64,000 nucleotides of DNA from Variovorax paradoxus (GTDB lineage Bacteria; Pseudomonadota; Gammaproteobacteria; Burkholderiales; Burkholderiaceae_C), in assembly GCF_902712855.1 (NCBI RefSeq), contig NZ_LR743507.1, positions 3,830,001-3,894,000 on the forward strand. The letters are read 5' to 3'. Position numbers and translations under genes: made by a program. Position 1 is the first letter of the stretch. Each line of letters opens with the position of its first letter. Shown here one piece after another: positions 16,931-25,424 of the stretch. Below the pieces are notes generated by a model. It had not been told where the DNA came from. It did not search any database and saw nothing but the letters and a program-made list of their open reading frames with translations.

Positions 16931-17298
16931 CCCTTGTTGGCCCCGATTGCGGCGCCCAGGTCGATGAACTCCTGCGCCACGCCGTCGGGCAGCACCACCT
17001 TGATCTCGTAGATCAGATCGGGGTAGCGCGGCATCCGGTGGTGCACGATGCGCATGCTCGCGTCGACAGGCTCGACGTACCGGATCCGCCAGCTCGCCGT
17101 CGCGCGACTGACCTCGGCGCCGCCGGCCACGAACTCCTGATTGACGAACCCACTGCCGTTGATCGTCTTCAGGCTGGCCGGCAAGCGGGAATGCACATCC
17201 ACCCACGTCTCGGTCGGCTGACCCCAGCTGTCACGGCCGACCGTCTTCTTCTGGATCGTGATGCGCTGGTTCAGGCGCCCTGCGAAGACCTGACCCAT
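16927..17298 (-). CDS. Head-tail joining protein (head closure)
   Basis: 123 residues. The N-terminus (AGRLNQRITIQKKTVGRDSW) is the hallmark of SPP1 gp16-like head-tail joining proteins (Phage_H_T_join). A beta-barrel follows, ending in VLPDGVAQEFIDLG. It closes the portal after packaging and connects to the tail. Confidence 0.85.
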   Translation of the reverse strand: MGQVFAGRLNQRITIQKKTVGRDSWGQPTETWVDVHSRLPASLKTINGSGFVNQEFVAGGAEVSRATASWRIRYVEPVDASMRIVHHRMPRYPDLIYEIKVVLPDGVAQEFIDLGAAIGANKG

Positions 17299-17299
17299 G

Positions 17300-17632
17300 T
17301 CACGCCAGCGCGGGGTCGCGCTGCCTCCACAGGATCCGTGTGACCTTGTCGGAGAGCAGGTCGCCCACCGAGGCCTCGCGGTTCTTGGCCATCTCCACGG
17401 CGACTTCGAGCACTGCGGCCTGAATCACCATCGGCACCGCCGAAAGCGGGCCCGGCGGCGAATCGCTCAGTGCGGCCAGCCACGCTGGTGGCGTGTCGCC
17501 GAACTTCAGGTAGTCGATGACGATTGCCGACGCGGCGTCGGCGCAAAACTGCAGGTCCGGCTCGTTGTCGGGCAAGAAGTCGTTCGCGCGCCGCTGCACC
17601 TGTTCAAGAGTGACGAGTGCAACCATGATCAT
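17300..17632 (-). CDS. Head-tail connector (gp6-like)
   Basis: 110 residues starting MIMVALVTLEQVQRRANDFL at the ATG that overlaps the upstream stop (ATGA). The mostly helical sequence, with a helix of AVLEVAVEMAKNREAS near the middle, fits gp6-like connector proteins that form a ring under the portal. It is followed by the head-tail joining gene in the usual order. Confidence 0.75.
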   Translation of the reverse strand: MIMVALVTLEQVQRRANDFLPDNEPDLQFCADAASAIVIDYLKFGDTPPAWLAALSDSPPGPLSAVPMVIQAAVLEVAVEMAKNREASVGDLLSDKVTRILWRQRDPALA

Positions 17633-19032
17633 GTCCCCAGTTTCACAGGTGCCGGAGCAGCCTGGGCGCCGGGGTCGCGTGCATCCTTGCCGTCGCGGCC
17701 GCGCTTGGCCGCCAGCTGCCAGGTCCTGCTGCCGTCGAGCGGCTTGTCCGCCGTCGGCTCGTTGCAGAACCACAGCGAGCCGCCCCAGGTCACGGTGTCG
17801 CCCTGCTCGTAGGTCTCGCCCTCACGGAACACTCCGCGGTAGATCATGGCCGGCAGGCTGAAGGGATGCAGGTCCGGCGTGCCGCTCGAGCGCTCGACGC
17901 TCACGAAGCCAGTGCGGCCCTGGAACGAAACCTTGATCTCGGCGACGCCCTCAACGATGCACTCCCAGCCCTTCATGGCTGCCGTCGTCTCAAAGCTGCG
18001 CCACAGGCCGCCAGCGTGGCGCGCGTAGGTGCCGCGCGGGTACGACTTCGCCGCGTCGATAGCGGGAAGAATTTCGATGTGGGCGGCATCTCGGCCCGGC
18101 TCGCCATCGAGCGGCACGCGAATGGAGGCCACTGCCTTCGCCACCGCGTCTTCGACCATGCGCTGCACGTGCTCGGCGGGCACGCTTTCGCCGTCCTTAG
18201 GTACTGGCAGCGCGGCAACAGCCTTTGCTACCTCGTCTGCGATCAGCGGCTGCACATCGGCAGGCGTGATGCTGACGCCATCCTTCGGCTTCGGCACGGC
18301 GTCGACAGCCTCGCGCACAAGTTTTGCGACCAGTTCGGGATCGGCGTCGTTGCCGTCCCTGGGCGCCGGGATCGCTGCGACGGCCTTGGCCACCTCCTGC
18401 ACGACGAGCGGAGCCAGCTCCTCGACGGTCACGCTCACTCCGTCCTTCGGCCGAGGAATGGCGTCGACGGCCGCCTGCACGAGAGCGGCGACCGCTTCAG
18501 GTTCGACGTCCTTCCCGTTCTGCGGCGCTGGCAGCGCGCCGACGGCAGCAGCGACCTGCTCTGCCACGAGGGGAGCGAGTTCGTCCACCGTAACGCTGAT
18601 CCCGTCTTTTGGAGCCGGCAGTGCGCCAACTGCCTCTCGGACGAACTGCGCGACGACAGCCGGATCGGCGTCTTTGCCATCCTGGGGCTTCGGCAATGCC
18701 GCGACCGCGGCGGCCACCTGCTCGGCGACGAGAGGCGCGACCTCGGCCACTGTGACGCTTACGCCGTCCTTCGGCGCTGGCAACGCGGCCACAGCGGCGT
18801 CGACCATGCGTTGCACAGTCTCAGGCTCAACGCTCTTCCCGTCCTCGGGCTTCGGCAACGCGGCCAGCGCTCGGCCGGCGGCCGCTTCGGCCTCGGCAAC
18901 AATGTCCGGTAGCGTGGCAAGCCGCTGTTCGACGACGGATATGCGCGACGCCAACGTCTCCTCGGCGGCCCGCACCACCCCCTTCACGGCCGCGATCACG
19001 CCGTCAGCGAGCGCTTTCAATTCAGGCCGCAT
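17629..19032 (-). CDS. Repeat protein of head-tail region with C-terminal carbohydrate-binding-like domain
   Basis: 467 residues. Residues 1-57 look helical. Residues 58-302 are nine units that alternate between a 25-residue form (like ALPKPQDGKDADP...) and a 29-residue form (like ALPAPKDGVSVTV...), each beginning A(L/I/V)P.P.(D/N)G. The C-terminal third has GVFREGETYEQGDTVTWGG, which resembles chitin-binding type 5/12 modules, and a GRDGKDA collagen-like stretch. It overlaps the portal gene by 11 bases and the connector gene by 4. Likely roles are head fibre or decoration, or a neck whisker. No family was recognised for the repeats. Confidence 0.65.
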   Translation of the reverse strand: MRPELKALADGVIAAVKGVVRAAEETLASRISVVEQRLATLPDIVAEAEAAAGRALAALPKPEDGKSVEPETVQRMVDAAVAALPAPKDGVSVTVAEVAPLVAEQVAAAVAALPKPQDGKDADPAVVAQFVREAVGALPAPKDGISVTVDELAPLVAEQVAAAVGALPAPQNGKDVEPEAVAALVQAAVDAIPRPKDGVSVTVEELAPLVVQEVAKAVAAIPAPRDGNDADPELVAKLVREAVDAVPKPKDGVSITPADVQPLIADEVAKAVAALPVPKDGESVPAEHVQRMVEDAVAKAVASIRVPLDGEPGRDAAHIEILPAIDAAKSYPRGTYARHAGGLWRSFETTAAMKGWECIVEGVAEIKVSFQGRTGFVSVERSSGTPDLHPFSLPAMIYRGVFREGETYEQGDTVTWGGSLWFCNEPTADKPLDGSRTWQLAAKRGRDGKDARDPGAQAAPAPVKLGT

Positions 19033-20428
19033 GGGTCAGTTCCTTCTGGATGTAGTCGAGGAAGTCGCGCGCCTCCTGCGCGGCGGCGTCATCTGGCGGT
19101 GCAGGCGCGGGCGCCACAGCGGGCGCAGGCGCAGGAGCAGTCGCTGGCGCTGCGAGCGGGTTGCCCTTGTCTCGTTCCGCCAGTGCGGCCAGCGAGTAGT
19201 TCTGCTGCTGCATGTAGACGGTGTCGCCGCCGGTCAGCGGCCCGCGGTTGAGCGCCTTCCGAGCTTCGTTCGGGGTATCGATCGATCCGCCCACGCGCTT
19301 CACCAGGATGTCGGTTTGGGAGGAGGGGTCCATTCGCAGCAAGCCATCCAGCTCAAGCTCGGTGCCCATGGGACCGCGGCCGTCGATCCGAACGTCGAGC
19401 CCGAGGCCCTCGTCCTGGCACAGCTCCATGCTCTCGATCAGCGACTGCAGGCAGTCGGTGTAGTAGATCTGGTTCATGTCGCCGACCTTCTGGCCAGTCG
19501 GCAGGTCGCCGTGCCCGATCTTGAATGGCGGCACGTGGAAGCACGAGCAAACTACCTCGGCCGTCCACTTCAGCTGTGCGATGAGCTCAGCCTCCACCGC
19601 GGACATGCGCATCGGCTCGAACTTCAGGTTATCTCCGAGCACGGCGACCTTGCCAGCCTTCGCGCCACCATAGTTCTCGTCCCAGTGGTCCTTCAGGCGC
19701 TTGGCGGTCTCGTCGCTGATGGCACCAGGTGCGGTCAGCACGCCGCCCGGCCGCGCGCCGTTGGCGAAGAAGCGAGTCGAGTCCTCCTGGATCTTCAGGC
19801 CCTGGCTCGCGGCAAGGCCGCATGCGAACAGCGGCGAGGTGCCAACCAGCGGATGAAAGATGCAGTTCATCCGGTCGTGGATGATCTCGCTCGCCGGCAC
19901 CGTGACGCCGCCGTCCGTCACGCGGGCAAGGTAATCGCCGCCCAGCTGGTAGAAGACCGAGCCGTCCGGCGACACGAGCGGCTGCACGCGCGTCGGGTCC
20001 AGAAGGTACTCGCGCCTCACAACACCTCGATCGTCGCGCTCCTTCAGCGCATACGCATTGCCGCGCATGAGCTTTGAAGTGATCCACTGCTCCTTGAACT
20101 GGATGTGGTTCTGGAAGCGGTTGGGCTTGCGCAGCACCGGCGAGTAGGCGGGGCTGTCCGTCTCGTTCCAGATGCCGTTAGCATCCTGCTCCATCAGCTT
20201 CGGTCGCAGCTTGCCGATGTCGGCCGCGATCAGCGTAATGCAGGCGTACACAGCGTGGTAGGCCAGCGCAGTGTCGACGCTCCACTCGATGTTCTGCTGC
20301 CAGGCACCGGTGAAGGCCTCTCGCACGACCGGCCACCATCCGCCGCGCGTCGGCACGGACTGCAGCGGGCCGCTGGCCTTCTGCCGGGCGCCGTTGGCCA
20401 TGGCCGAAAAGACGGACAAGCTACGCAT
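19022..20428 (-). CDS. Portal protein (HK97 family)
   Basis: 468 residues. The pattern YACITLIAADIGKLRPKLME near residue 65, QWITSKLMRGNAYAL near residue 115 and the long helix region (about 250-350, with VPPFKIGH) are typical of HK97-type portals. The C-terminus is Ala/Pro-rich and disordered. The dodecameric portal occupies one capsid vertex and is the conduit for DNA. The usual order of terminase, protease, capsid and portal is rearranged: here the protease and capsid precede the portal. Confidence 0.9.
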   Translation of the reverse strand: MRSLSVFSAMANGARQKASGPLQSVPTRGGWWPVVREAFTGAWQQNIEWSVDTALAYHAVYACITLIAADIGKLRPKLMEQDANGIWNETDSPAYSPVLRKPNRFQNHIQFKEQWITSKLMRGNAYALKERDDRGVVRREYLLDPTRVQPLVSPDGSVFYQLGGDYLARVTDGGVTVPASEIIHDRMNCIFHPLVGTSPLFACGLAASQGLKIQEDSTRFFANGARPGGVLTAPGAISDETAKRLKDHWDENYGGAKAGKVAVLGDNLKFEPMRMSAVEAELIAQLKWTAEVVCSCFHVPPFKIGHGDLPTGQKVGDMNQIYYTDCLQSLIESMELCQDEGLGLDVRIDGRGPMGTELELDGLLRMDPSSQTDILVKRVGGSIDTPNEARKALNRGPLTGGDTVYMQQQNYSLAALAERDKGNPLAAPATAPAPAPAVAPAPAPPDDAAAQEARDFLDYIQKELTHAA

Positions 20429-20654
20429 GGTTCATGCCTCTGCCCACGAGGGCCGTCACAAGCAGCAGGAAGACGCCGGCGGCGATGAGCGCCCAGCCGA
20501 GGCCGGCCAGCACGTAGACGCCAGCCACCACGAGCCCGATGCCGGCGGCACCGAGCACGATGAACCACAGCAGCGCCGAGAGCGCCACCGCGCCGACCAC
20601 AGCGAGCAGGCTGGCGCCGGCCGCCAGGGCCCGCGTGATCGTGGCCGCCTTCAT
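20421..20654 (-). CDS. Small membrane protein
   Basis: 77 residues, almost all hydrophobic (SLLAVVGAVALSALLWFIVL and GVYVLAGLGWALIAAGVFLL), likely two or three helices. It overlaps the portal start and the upstream stop. Membrane proteins are rare in head modules. It might help exclude other phages or assist entry, but nothing in the sequence shows this. Confidence 0.6.
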   Translation of the reverse strand: MKAATITRALAAGASLLAVVGAVALSALLWFIVLGAAGIGLVVAGVYVLAGLGWALIAAGVFLLLVTALVGRGMNHA

Positions 20655-21040
20655 TCGGCAGCGGCGCCCTTGGCTTCCACGAGCGCGGCGCGCACCTTGT
20701 CGGCGCCGGAGGCATGGTGCACCTTCACGTCGAGCTTCTTGGCCAGCTCGTGCAGCGCCGCGGCGTCCATCTCGTCGAGCACGACAGTCGCGCCGTCGAC
20801 CGCGATGACATGTTTGCCAGCTGGCGCGGTCGCTGCGGCAGCCGGTGCCGGTGCCGGTGCCGGTGCCGGTGCCGGTGCCGTCGCAGGCGCGGGCGCGGGC
20901 GCAGCAGGCGGCTCGGCCGTCGCGGCGACCATGTCCCGCGTGGAGTAGCGACCACGGCCCATGGCCTCGAAGATGCGGGCGTAGCGCGGAGCCATCACCT
21001 TCTCCCGGCCGGTCTTGCTGTCGAACACTGTGACTTTCAT
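20651..21040 (-). CDS. Hypothetical head-region protein with Pro-Ala linker
   Basis: 129 residues from ATG at 21040, after an AAAGGAACGACC ribosome site. The N-terminal 37 residues (VTVFDSKTGREKVMAPRYA) and a C-terminal helical region are separated by a stretch of alternating Ala and Pro, near residues 45-75. That linker is encoded by tandem GGTGCC hexamers (plus strand). It lies between capsid and portal genes and may be a minor capsid or decoration protein. Function unknown. Confidence 0.6.
   Translation of the reverse strand: MKVTVFDSKTGREKVMAPRYARIFEAMGRGRYSTRDMVAATAEPPAAPAPAPATAPAPAPAPAPAPAAAATAPAGKHVIAVDGATVVLDEMDAAALHELAKKLDVKVHHASGADKVRAALVEAKGAAAE
20841..20879 (+). repeat. Tandem GGTGCC hexamer repeat in coding region
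   Basis: About six direct copies of the hexamer GGTGCC encode Ala-Pro dipeptides in the minus-strand gene. Slippage here would change linker length by whole dipeptides without shifting frame. Confidence 0.8.
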
Positions 21041-21066
21041 GGTCGTTCCTTTGTGGTCAGCCTTGC

Positions 21067-21092
21067 AAAAAGGGCCTCCCGTGGGAGGCCCC
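21067..21092 (-). terminator. Intrinsic terminator after major capsid gene
   Basis: Minus-strand hairpin with GGCCTCC and GGAGGCC arms (extendable by one pair) followed by a T run. It lies between the capsid stop codon and the next gene. Confidence 0.8.
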
Positions 21093-21112
21093 TTCAACCA
21101 GGCGAGTCCTGC

Positions 21113-22495
21113 TTACGCGCCGCCCCACTGCACACCGTTGAGGAACGCCACCGCCTGAGGGCGGCGCTTCTGCCAGCGCACGTAGCGCTCGGCGCGCACC
21201 GCGAGCTGGTTGGTCTGGAACATGGAGACCAGCTGCGCGGCCGTCGGGGTGGCCGTGGCCGCCGCGTCGTCCATGAAGATGGTCGCTTCGCGCGAAATGT
21301 CGATGTTCACCTGACCGTCGTCGGCCAGGTAGATCTCGCTGGCGAACGCCAGGATGAACAGCGAGCCGGAGGTGTCGCTCGGTACGTAGTTCGAGATCAG
21401 CAGCGGCACGCCGTCGATGTCGCCCGAGCCGTTGATGCGCACGTTCGGGAATTCACGAGCGCCCAGCGGATTGCGCATCAGCGTCAGCGCACGCGCGGTC
21501 TTCGCATCGGTGATGTACACCGCGCTGTTGGCCGGCAGGTTCGTCGCGTCGGCCGTCGCCCAGAGCGCGGCGATGTCGGCGCGCACGCCGTCGGCATCGG
21601 TACCCGACGAGGGGATGGGCGTGACGTTGTTCGTGATCGAAGCCGGCGACTCGCCTGCGCCGGTACCGGCGGCCTTGGCGGGGTCCACGAAGTCGACGTC
21701 CATGCGCTCGACCACCGCGTCGGCCAGATCGTCGCGAGTCAGCTGCACCACCGACGGATCGGAAAAGCGCTCGAGCTCTTCGGTCACCACCGAGATGGCC
21801 GCGATCTTGGCCCACTTCATCGTGGCGGCCGCGTAGCCGGCTGCGGTCACCGGCTTGCGGTAACCTTCACCGACCCACTGGGCGGTACCAGCGTTGGTCT
21901 TGCCGGGGATGCGCACGTTGAACGGCACCTTGCGCAGACCCGGAATGCCGGCCACACCGAACTGGCCCACGATGGTCCGTGGGCGCAGGAAATCGACGAA
22001 CTCGCTCGACAGGTTCTGGTAGTCCACCAGGTTGCCCGCCCAGGTGGCGCTGGTCGTGGTGCCGGCGGCGACGGCTGCCTTCATGATGGACTGCAGACGC
22101 GTGTCGTTGCCGTACTTCTGCTCGGCGAACGCCTTTGCCGCATTCACCTCGCCCTTGCCCGCGTACATGGCCAGTGCGAAGCGAGCGAAGCCGATGCCCG
22201 GCTCGTCGTTGCGCGTGGTCTTGATGATGGCGGGAGCGCGCGATGCAGCGGCGTCGGCGCTGTTGCCGCCGGCCACGGGGGCGGCGCGCTGCACGTTCAG
22301 CTTTTCCTGATCGCGCAGGCGCAGCAGGTGCTTGTCGATCTGCTCGACTTCGGCCTTCAGCGTGTCGTACTTCTCGGCTTCTTCGGCGTCGAGAGTGCGA
22401 CCTTCGTCGGCCGACTTCGTCATGATGCCGGCGAGCTCGGCGGCCTTGGCTTGGCGGCTTGCTTCGAAGGCCGCGATTTGTTCAGCGATGGTCAT
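21113..22495 (-). CDS. Major capsid protein (HK97 family)
   Basis: 460 residues. The first 95 are charged and helical (delta-domain scaffold) and probably removed by the adjacent protease. The mature part includes STTSATWAGNLVDYQN-type N-arm sequence, then TAQWVGEGYRKPVTAAGY and the axial domain segment SAVYITDAKTARALTLMRN. These match HK97-fold capsid proteins. The order protease then capsid in the direction of transcription is standard. Confidence 0.93.
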   Translation of the reverse strand: MTIAEQIAAFEASRQAKAAELAGIMTKSADEGRTLDAEEAEKYDTLKAEVEQIDKHLLRLRDQEKLNVQRAAPVAGGNSADAAASRAPAIIKTTRNDEPGIGFARFALAMYAGKGEVNAAKAFAEQKYGNDTRLQSIMKAAVAAGTTTSATWAGNLVDYQNLSSEFVDFLRPRTIVGQFGVAGIPGLRKVPFNVRIPGKTNAGTAQWVGEGYRKPVTAAGYAAATMKWAKIAAISVVTEELERFSDPSVVQLTRDDLADAVVERMDVDFVDPAKAAGTGAGESPASITNNVTPIPSSGTDADGVRADIAALWATADATNLPANSAVYITDAKTARALTLMRNPLGAREFPNVRINGSGDIDGVPLLISNYVPSDTSGSLFILAFASEIYLADDGQVNIDISREATIFMDDAAATATPTAAQLVSMFQTNQLAVRAERYVRWQKRRPQAVAFLNGVQWGGA

Positions 22496-22504
22496 GGTGG
22501 TCTT

Positions 22505-23101
22505 TCAGGGATTGAGGTAAACGACGCCGGGACGGCGGTCTTTCTTGATTCCCGAGGCGCCGGGAGGGGTGTCGAGGTGGACGACCGGCGTACGCGTGAG
22601 GCCAAGCGCGGCCCGCGTCGACGTGTCAGCCGCCTTGATTGCGGTGATGGATGCTTCGGAGTTCGCCGGGATGGTCACGGCCGACAGCTCGAGCCATTCC
22701 CACTTCGTGAAGCGCTGGCCCCACGTGCCGTCGATCTGCGAGTGCTCGATGGGATCGAACCCGATGGACAGGCCGCGCACCAGCTTGGCCTTGATCGACT
22801 GCCAGGCCGTGGCCAGCCGGTTCTTGAGGTCGCCCTCTTCCGGCACGTCGGCAACCTCGCCAGAGATCTCGATGCCCATGTCGGTCACCTTCGCAGCGGT
22901 CACCCAGCCGATGGGCTGGCGGCTGTCGTGCTGCCACAGCAGCGGAATCGGCAGCTTGAACACCGCGCCCTTGGGCTCGACGATGTCGCCCATGCGGTCG
23001 GTGCCGGGCGTCGAGGCGATGCCGGTGAAGGTTCGCTTCTCTCCCTCGGCGCCGTCGACGGCCTTTATCTCGAGGGTGGAATAGGCGCGCTTAAGGGCCA
23101 T
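22505..23101 (-). CDS. Prohead maturation protease (HK97 family)
   Basis: 198 residues from ATG at 23101, chosen because GGAG lies eight bases before it. RTFTGIASTPGTDRMGDIVEPKGA is the typical N-terminus. LPIPLLWQHDSRQPIGW carries the catalytic His, and VRGLSIGFDPIE carries the Ser. These are the residues expected in U9/U35-type herpesvirus-like phage proteases. It removes the delta domain of the capsid protein during head maturation. Confidence 0.9.
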   Translation of the reverse strand: MALKRAYSTLEIKAVDGAEGEKRTFTGIASTPGTDRMGDIVEPKGAVFKLPIPLLWQHDSRQPIGWVTAAKVTDMGIEISGEVADVPEEGDLKNRLATAWQSIKAKLVRGLSIGFDPIEHSQIDGTWGQRFTKWEWLELSAVTIPANSEASITAIKAADTSTRAALGLTRTPVVHLDTPPGASGIKKDRRPGVVYLNP

Positions 23102-23115
23102 GGTTCGCTCCAATG

Positions 23116-23138
23116 AAAAAGGCCCGCGACTGCGGGCC
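23116..23138 (-). terminator. Intrinsic terminator between terminase and protease genes
   Basis: Minus-strand GGCCCGC, four-base loop, GCGGGCC, then five T residues. It lies between the large terminase stop and the protease start. Confidence 0.78.
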
Positions 23139-23156
23139 TGGGAAGGTTTCGCCTGT

Positions 23157-24845
23157 TCAGGCGAAGAACATCTGGTATTTCTTGTGCATCGCCGCTGGGT
23201 TGAGCGACATCAGCGACACAGCGTTGAAGGTGGACATGAGCGGGTCGATCTTTGCCTTTCCGCTCGCCTGCTTCGTGATCGCGACGGCGTTGCCCTTGTC
23301 ATCGACCTTCGCGTTACCGACCACCCAGTTCATCAGCGCGGTGCCGCCGTGCACGAACTCGCCGCCGGCCACCTTCCGCTCGGTCGTCTTGATGGCACCA
23401 TTCAGCTTCCAGCCCTGGGGGATGGCGATGATCTGCTCTTCGGTGATGCCGCGCGCCGGCGACGTGAGCTCGTCGAAGATGTCGTTGATGCCTGCGGCGT
23501 CCACGCCGATGGCCAGCTTCTCGGGCAACAGCCCGCGGTCGCGGATCTGGCAGACGACGTCGGCCACAGCGGTGACGTCGTCGCCCGGCCGCTCCACCAG
23601 CACCAGGTCGCCAGCCTCTACGAAGTCCAGCAGCCGAGAGGCGATTTCCTTGCGGCGCTTCAGTACAACTCGATGAGCCCAAGCGCGGTGCCACGCAAGC
23701 CAGCGGCGCGTTTCCTTTTCGCGCCCGATGACCGTCAATCCCAGCAGGTCGTCCAAGCCGCCGCCGTCGATGCCCACCACCGCGACCTCGCTGCGGTCGA
23801 GCAGCACGTCGAGATCGCGCAGCGTCTCATCGACGTTGCCCTCCCAGAAGTCGGCACCGGCCCAGCGGTCGGAGTGCAGGCCCACGCCGATCTCGACGTT
23901 CAGATGCTGCGACGCCCAGGTGCGCAGCGCATCCTCACCGTTGGCCTCCTCGTCGTCGCAGGCCTTCACCAGCGAAGTCAGCGCGATGGAACGTCCGAGG
24001 TTCGGCGTGACCATCGACCAGTTCGCGGGATCGCGCCACGGCTTCGACGCATCCTTCTGCATCTCCCGCGGGAACTCGTACAGCACCGGCAGCATGTCGC
24101 CCAGCCGCTTGCCGTCGCGGATGTCGCGAGCCTTCGTCAGGTCCTCCTTGAACACGCCGGCCGGCGCCTCGTCGCTCTGCGTCGTGATGATGGCCAGGAA
24201 AGCCTCGGGGAACGGCATCATGCCGCCGCGCAGCTGCACCATGGCCTTCTTCGCCTTCGGCATCTTGCCGAGGATGTGCTCTTCGTCGATCAGCGCTCCG
24301 ACGACCTTCTTGCCAGTGACGATGTCCGGGTCGAACGTCATGATCTCCAGCTTCGCGCCTGTGTCGCGATGGATGATCGTCTTCTTGTGGTCGCGCACGT
24401 GCAGCTTTTTCGCGAGCACGTTATCCAGAGCGATGGCGCCCTCCGCAGCCGCGAAGGCATCGTCCGCCGTCTTCTGCACTGGACCGGTCAGCAGGAACGG
24501 CGCCCGCGGCCGCTCGTTCATCAGCAAGGCGGTGAGCATGAGCAGCGCCCCGCCGGTCGTCTTGTTGTTCTTCTTCGGGACCAGCAGGAACAGTTCCCGG
24601 ATCAGCCTGGCCTTCGTAGCCGGATCGAGCGACGCGAACAGCACCCACACGATGCGGCGAAACCAGTCCCCGCCGGCCTCGCCCATAGTCGGCGTCGCGG
24701 GGACGTCGAAGAGGCGGAGCTTGTTGAAGATCCCAACCGCCCGATCGCCTTCGGTCGGATTCGGCAGGTCAAGATCGGGGACAAGGCCCCGACCGGACTT
24801 CAGGCGTTCAACCCAGTCCGGACACGAGAGGTCGAGACCTTCCAC
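23157..24845 (-). CDS. terL: Terminase large subunit
   Basis: 562 residues of the HK97-type terminase family. The ATPase has a Walker A variant VPKKNNKTTG (about 89-98) and Walker B GALIDEEH (184-190). The C-terminal nuclease begins at VAVVGIDGGGLDDLLG (Asp near residue 360). The motor cuts concatemers and packs DNA through the portal. It follows the small subunit gene with no gap. Phages of this type usually need an HNH endonuclease to cut cos, and such a gene lies upstream but is frameshifted. Confidence 0.93.
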   Translation of the reverse strand: MEGLDLSCPDWVERLKSGRGLVPDLDLPNPTEGDRAVGIFNKLRLFDVPATPTMGEAGGDWFRRIVWVLFASLDPATKARLIRELFLLVPKKNNKTTGGALLMLTALLMNERPRAPFLLTGPVQKTADDAFAAAEGAIALDNVLAKKLHVRDHKKTIIHRDTGAKLEIMTFDPDIVTGKKVVGALIDEEHILGKMPKAKKAMVQLRGGMMPFPEAFLAIITTQSDEAPAGVFKEDLTKARDIRDGKRLGDMLPVLYEFPREMQKDASKPWRDPANWSMVTPNLGRSIALTSLVKACDDEEANGEDALRTWASQHLNVEIGVGLHSDRWAGADFWEGNVDETLRDLDVLLDRSEVAVVGIDGGGLDDLLGLTVIGREKETRRWLAWHRAWAHRVVLKRRKEIASRLLDFVEAGDLVLVERPGDDVTAVADVVCQIRDRGLLPEKLAIGVDAAGINDIFDELTSPARGITEEQIIAIPQGWKLNGAIKTTERKVAGGEFVHGGTALMNWVVGNAKVDDKGNAVAITKQASGKAKIDPLMSTFNAVSLMSLNPAAMHKKYQMFFA

Positions 24846-25295
24846 CTACTGCAGCCGCGCCGGCGGCTTCAACAGATCCTCCCATTCGGTCCCGACCTGC
24901 GCCACCAGGCCGGCGGCCTGTGCCTCCGCCTTCTTGCCTTGCGGCTCATCCTTGACCTGGTTCGGCTGCGGCGCCGCCATCTTTTTGGCGCGGTCCGCCT
25001 TGGGCACAACCGCCTCCAGGTCCGGGGAGGTGAAGGCCAGGTAGGCGCGGCACGCGGTGACGTTGCCCTTCAGTGCCGCCCGCTCGAGGGCCTGTAGCAC
25101 GGCGCTGCGGTGGCCATGAGCACCGGCTGTGAGCTCCTCCTTGAAGTGCTTGAGCAGGGTCGTGCGCGAGATACCGAGGGCACAGGCGATCGCCTCACGC
25201 GACATCCCGCCCCCCGCGTTGCCGGCAACGAGCTTCCGCAGTGCCGGCGTCGGCTTGAAGACCGGTCGGCCCCGGCCCCTCTTCGGTGTTGGCAT
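24846..25295 (-). CDS. terS: Terminase small subunit
   Basis: 149 residues. A helix-turn-helix (MSREAIACALGISRTTLLKH, about 30-49) should recognise the packaging site, followed by a helical oligomerisation region and a basic Gln/Pro-rich tail. The stop abuts the terL start. This matches small terminase subunits placed before terL. Confidence 0.85.
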   Translation of the reverse strand: MPTPKRGRGRPVFKPTPALRKLVAGNAGGGMSREAIACALGISRTTLLKHFKEELTAGAHGHRSAVLQALERAALKGNVTACRAYLAFTSPDLEAVVPKADRAKKMAAPQPNQVKDEPQGKKAEAQAAGLVAQVGTEWEDLLKPPARLQ

Positions 25296-25319
25296 GGTGC
25301 GAATTTCTGTACAAATAAT

Positions 25320-25346
25320 GGGGCGGGACCGTGAATTCCCCGCCCC
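25320..25346. repeat. GC-rich inverted repeat between HNH and small terminase genes
   Basis: GGGGCGGG at 25320-25327 and CCCGCCCC at 25339-25346 form an 8-bp stem around an 11-base loop. It lies in the only gap between HNH and terS, where cos sites often lie in HK97-type phages. It could also be a terminator, though the T run is weak. Confidence 0.55.
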
Positions 25347-25424
25347 CGGATAAAAACCTCCGCGTGCGAGAACAGTCGGTCACCCAAAACGGCCCTCTGG
25401 GACCTGACCCCTCCCCCACCCTGG

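Noticed and set aside
18127..18861. Repeats that might suggest a CRISPR array
   Set aside because: The units are in-frame coding repeats of 75 and 87 bases with no constant repeat and unique spacer pattern.
20714..23116. An 800-codon open frame on the plus strand
   Set aside because: It covers the capsid and protease genes in antisense and has no domain pattern.
23100..25097. A 665-codon open frame on the plus strand
   Set aside because: It is antisense to the large terminase, whose motifs are clear on the other strand.
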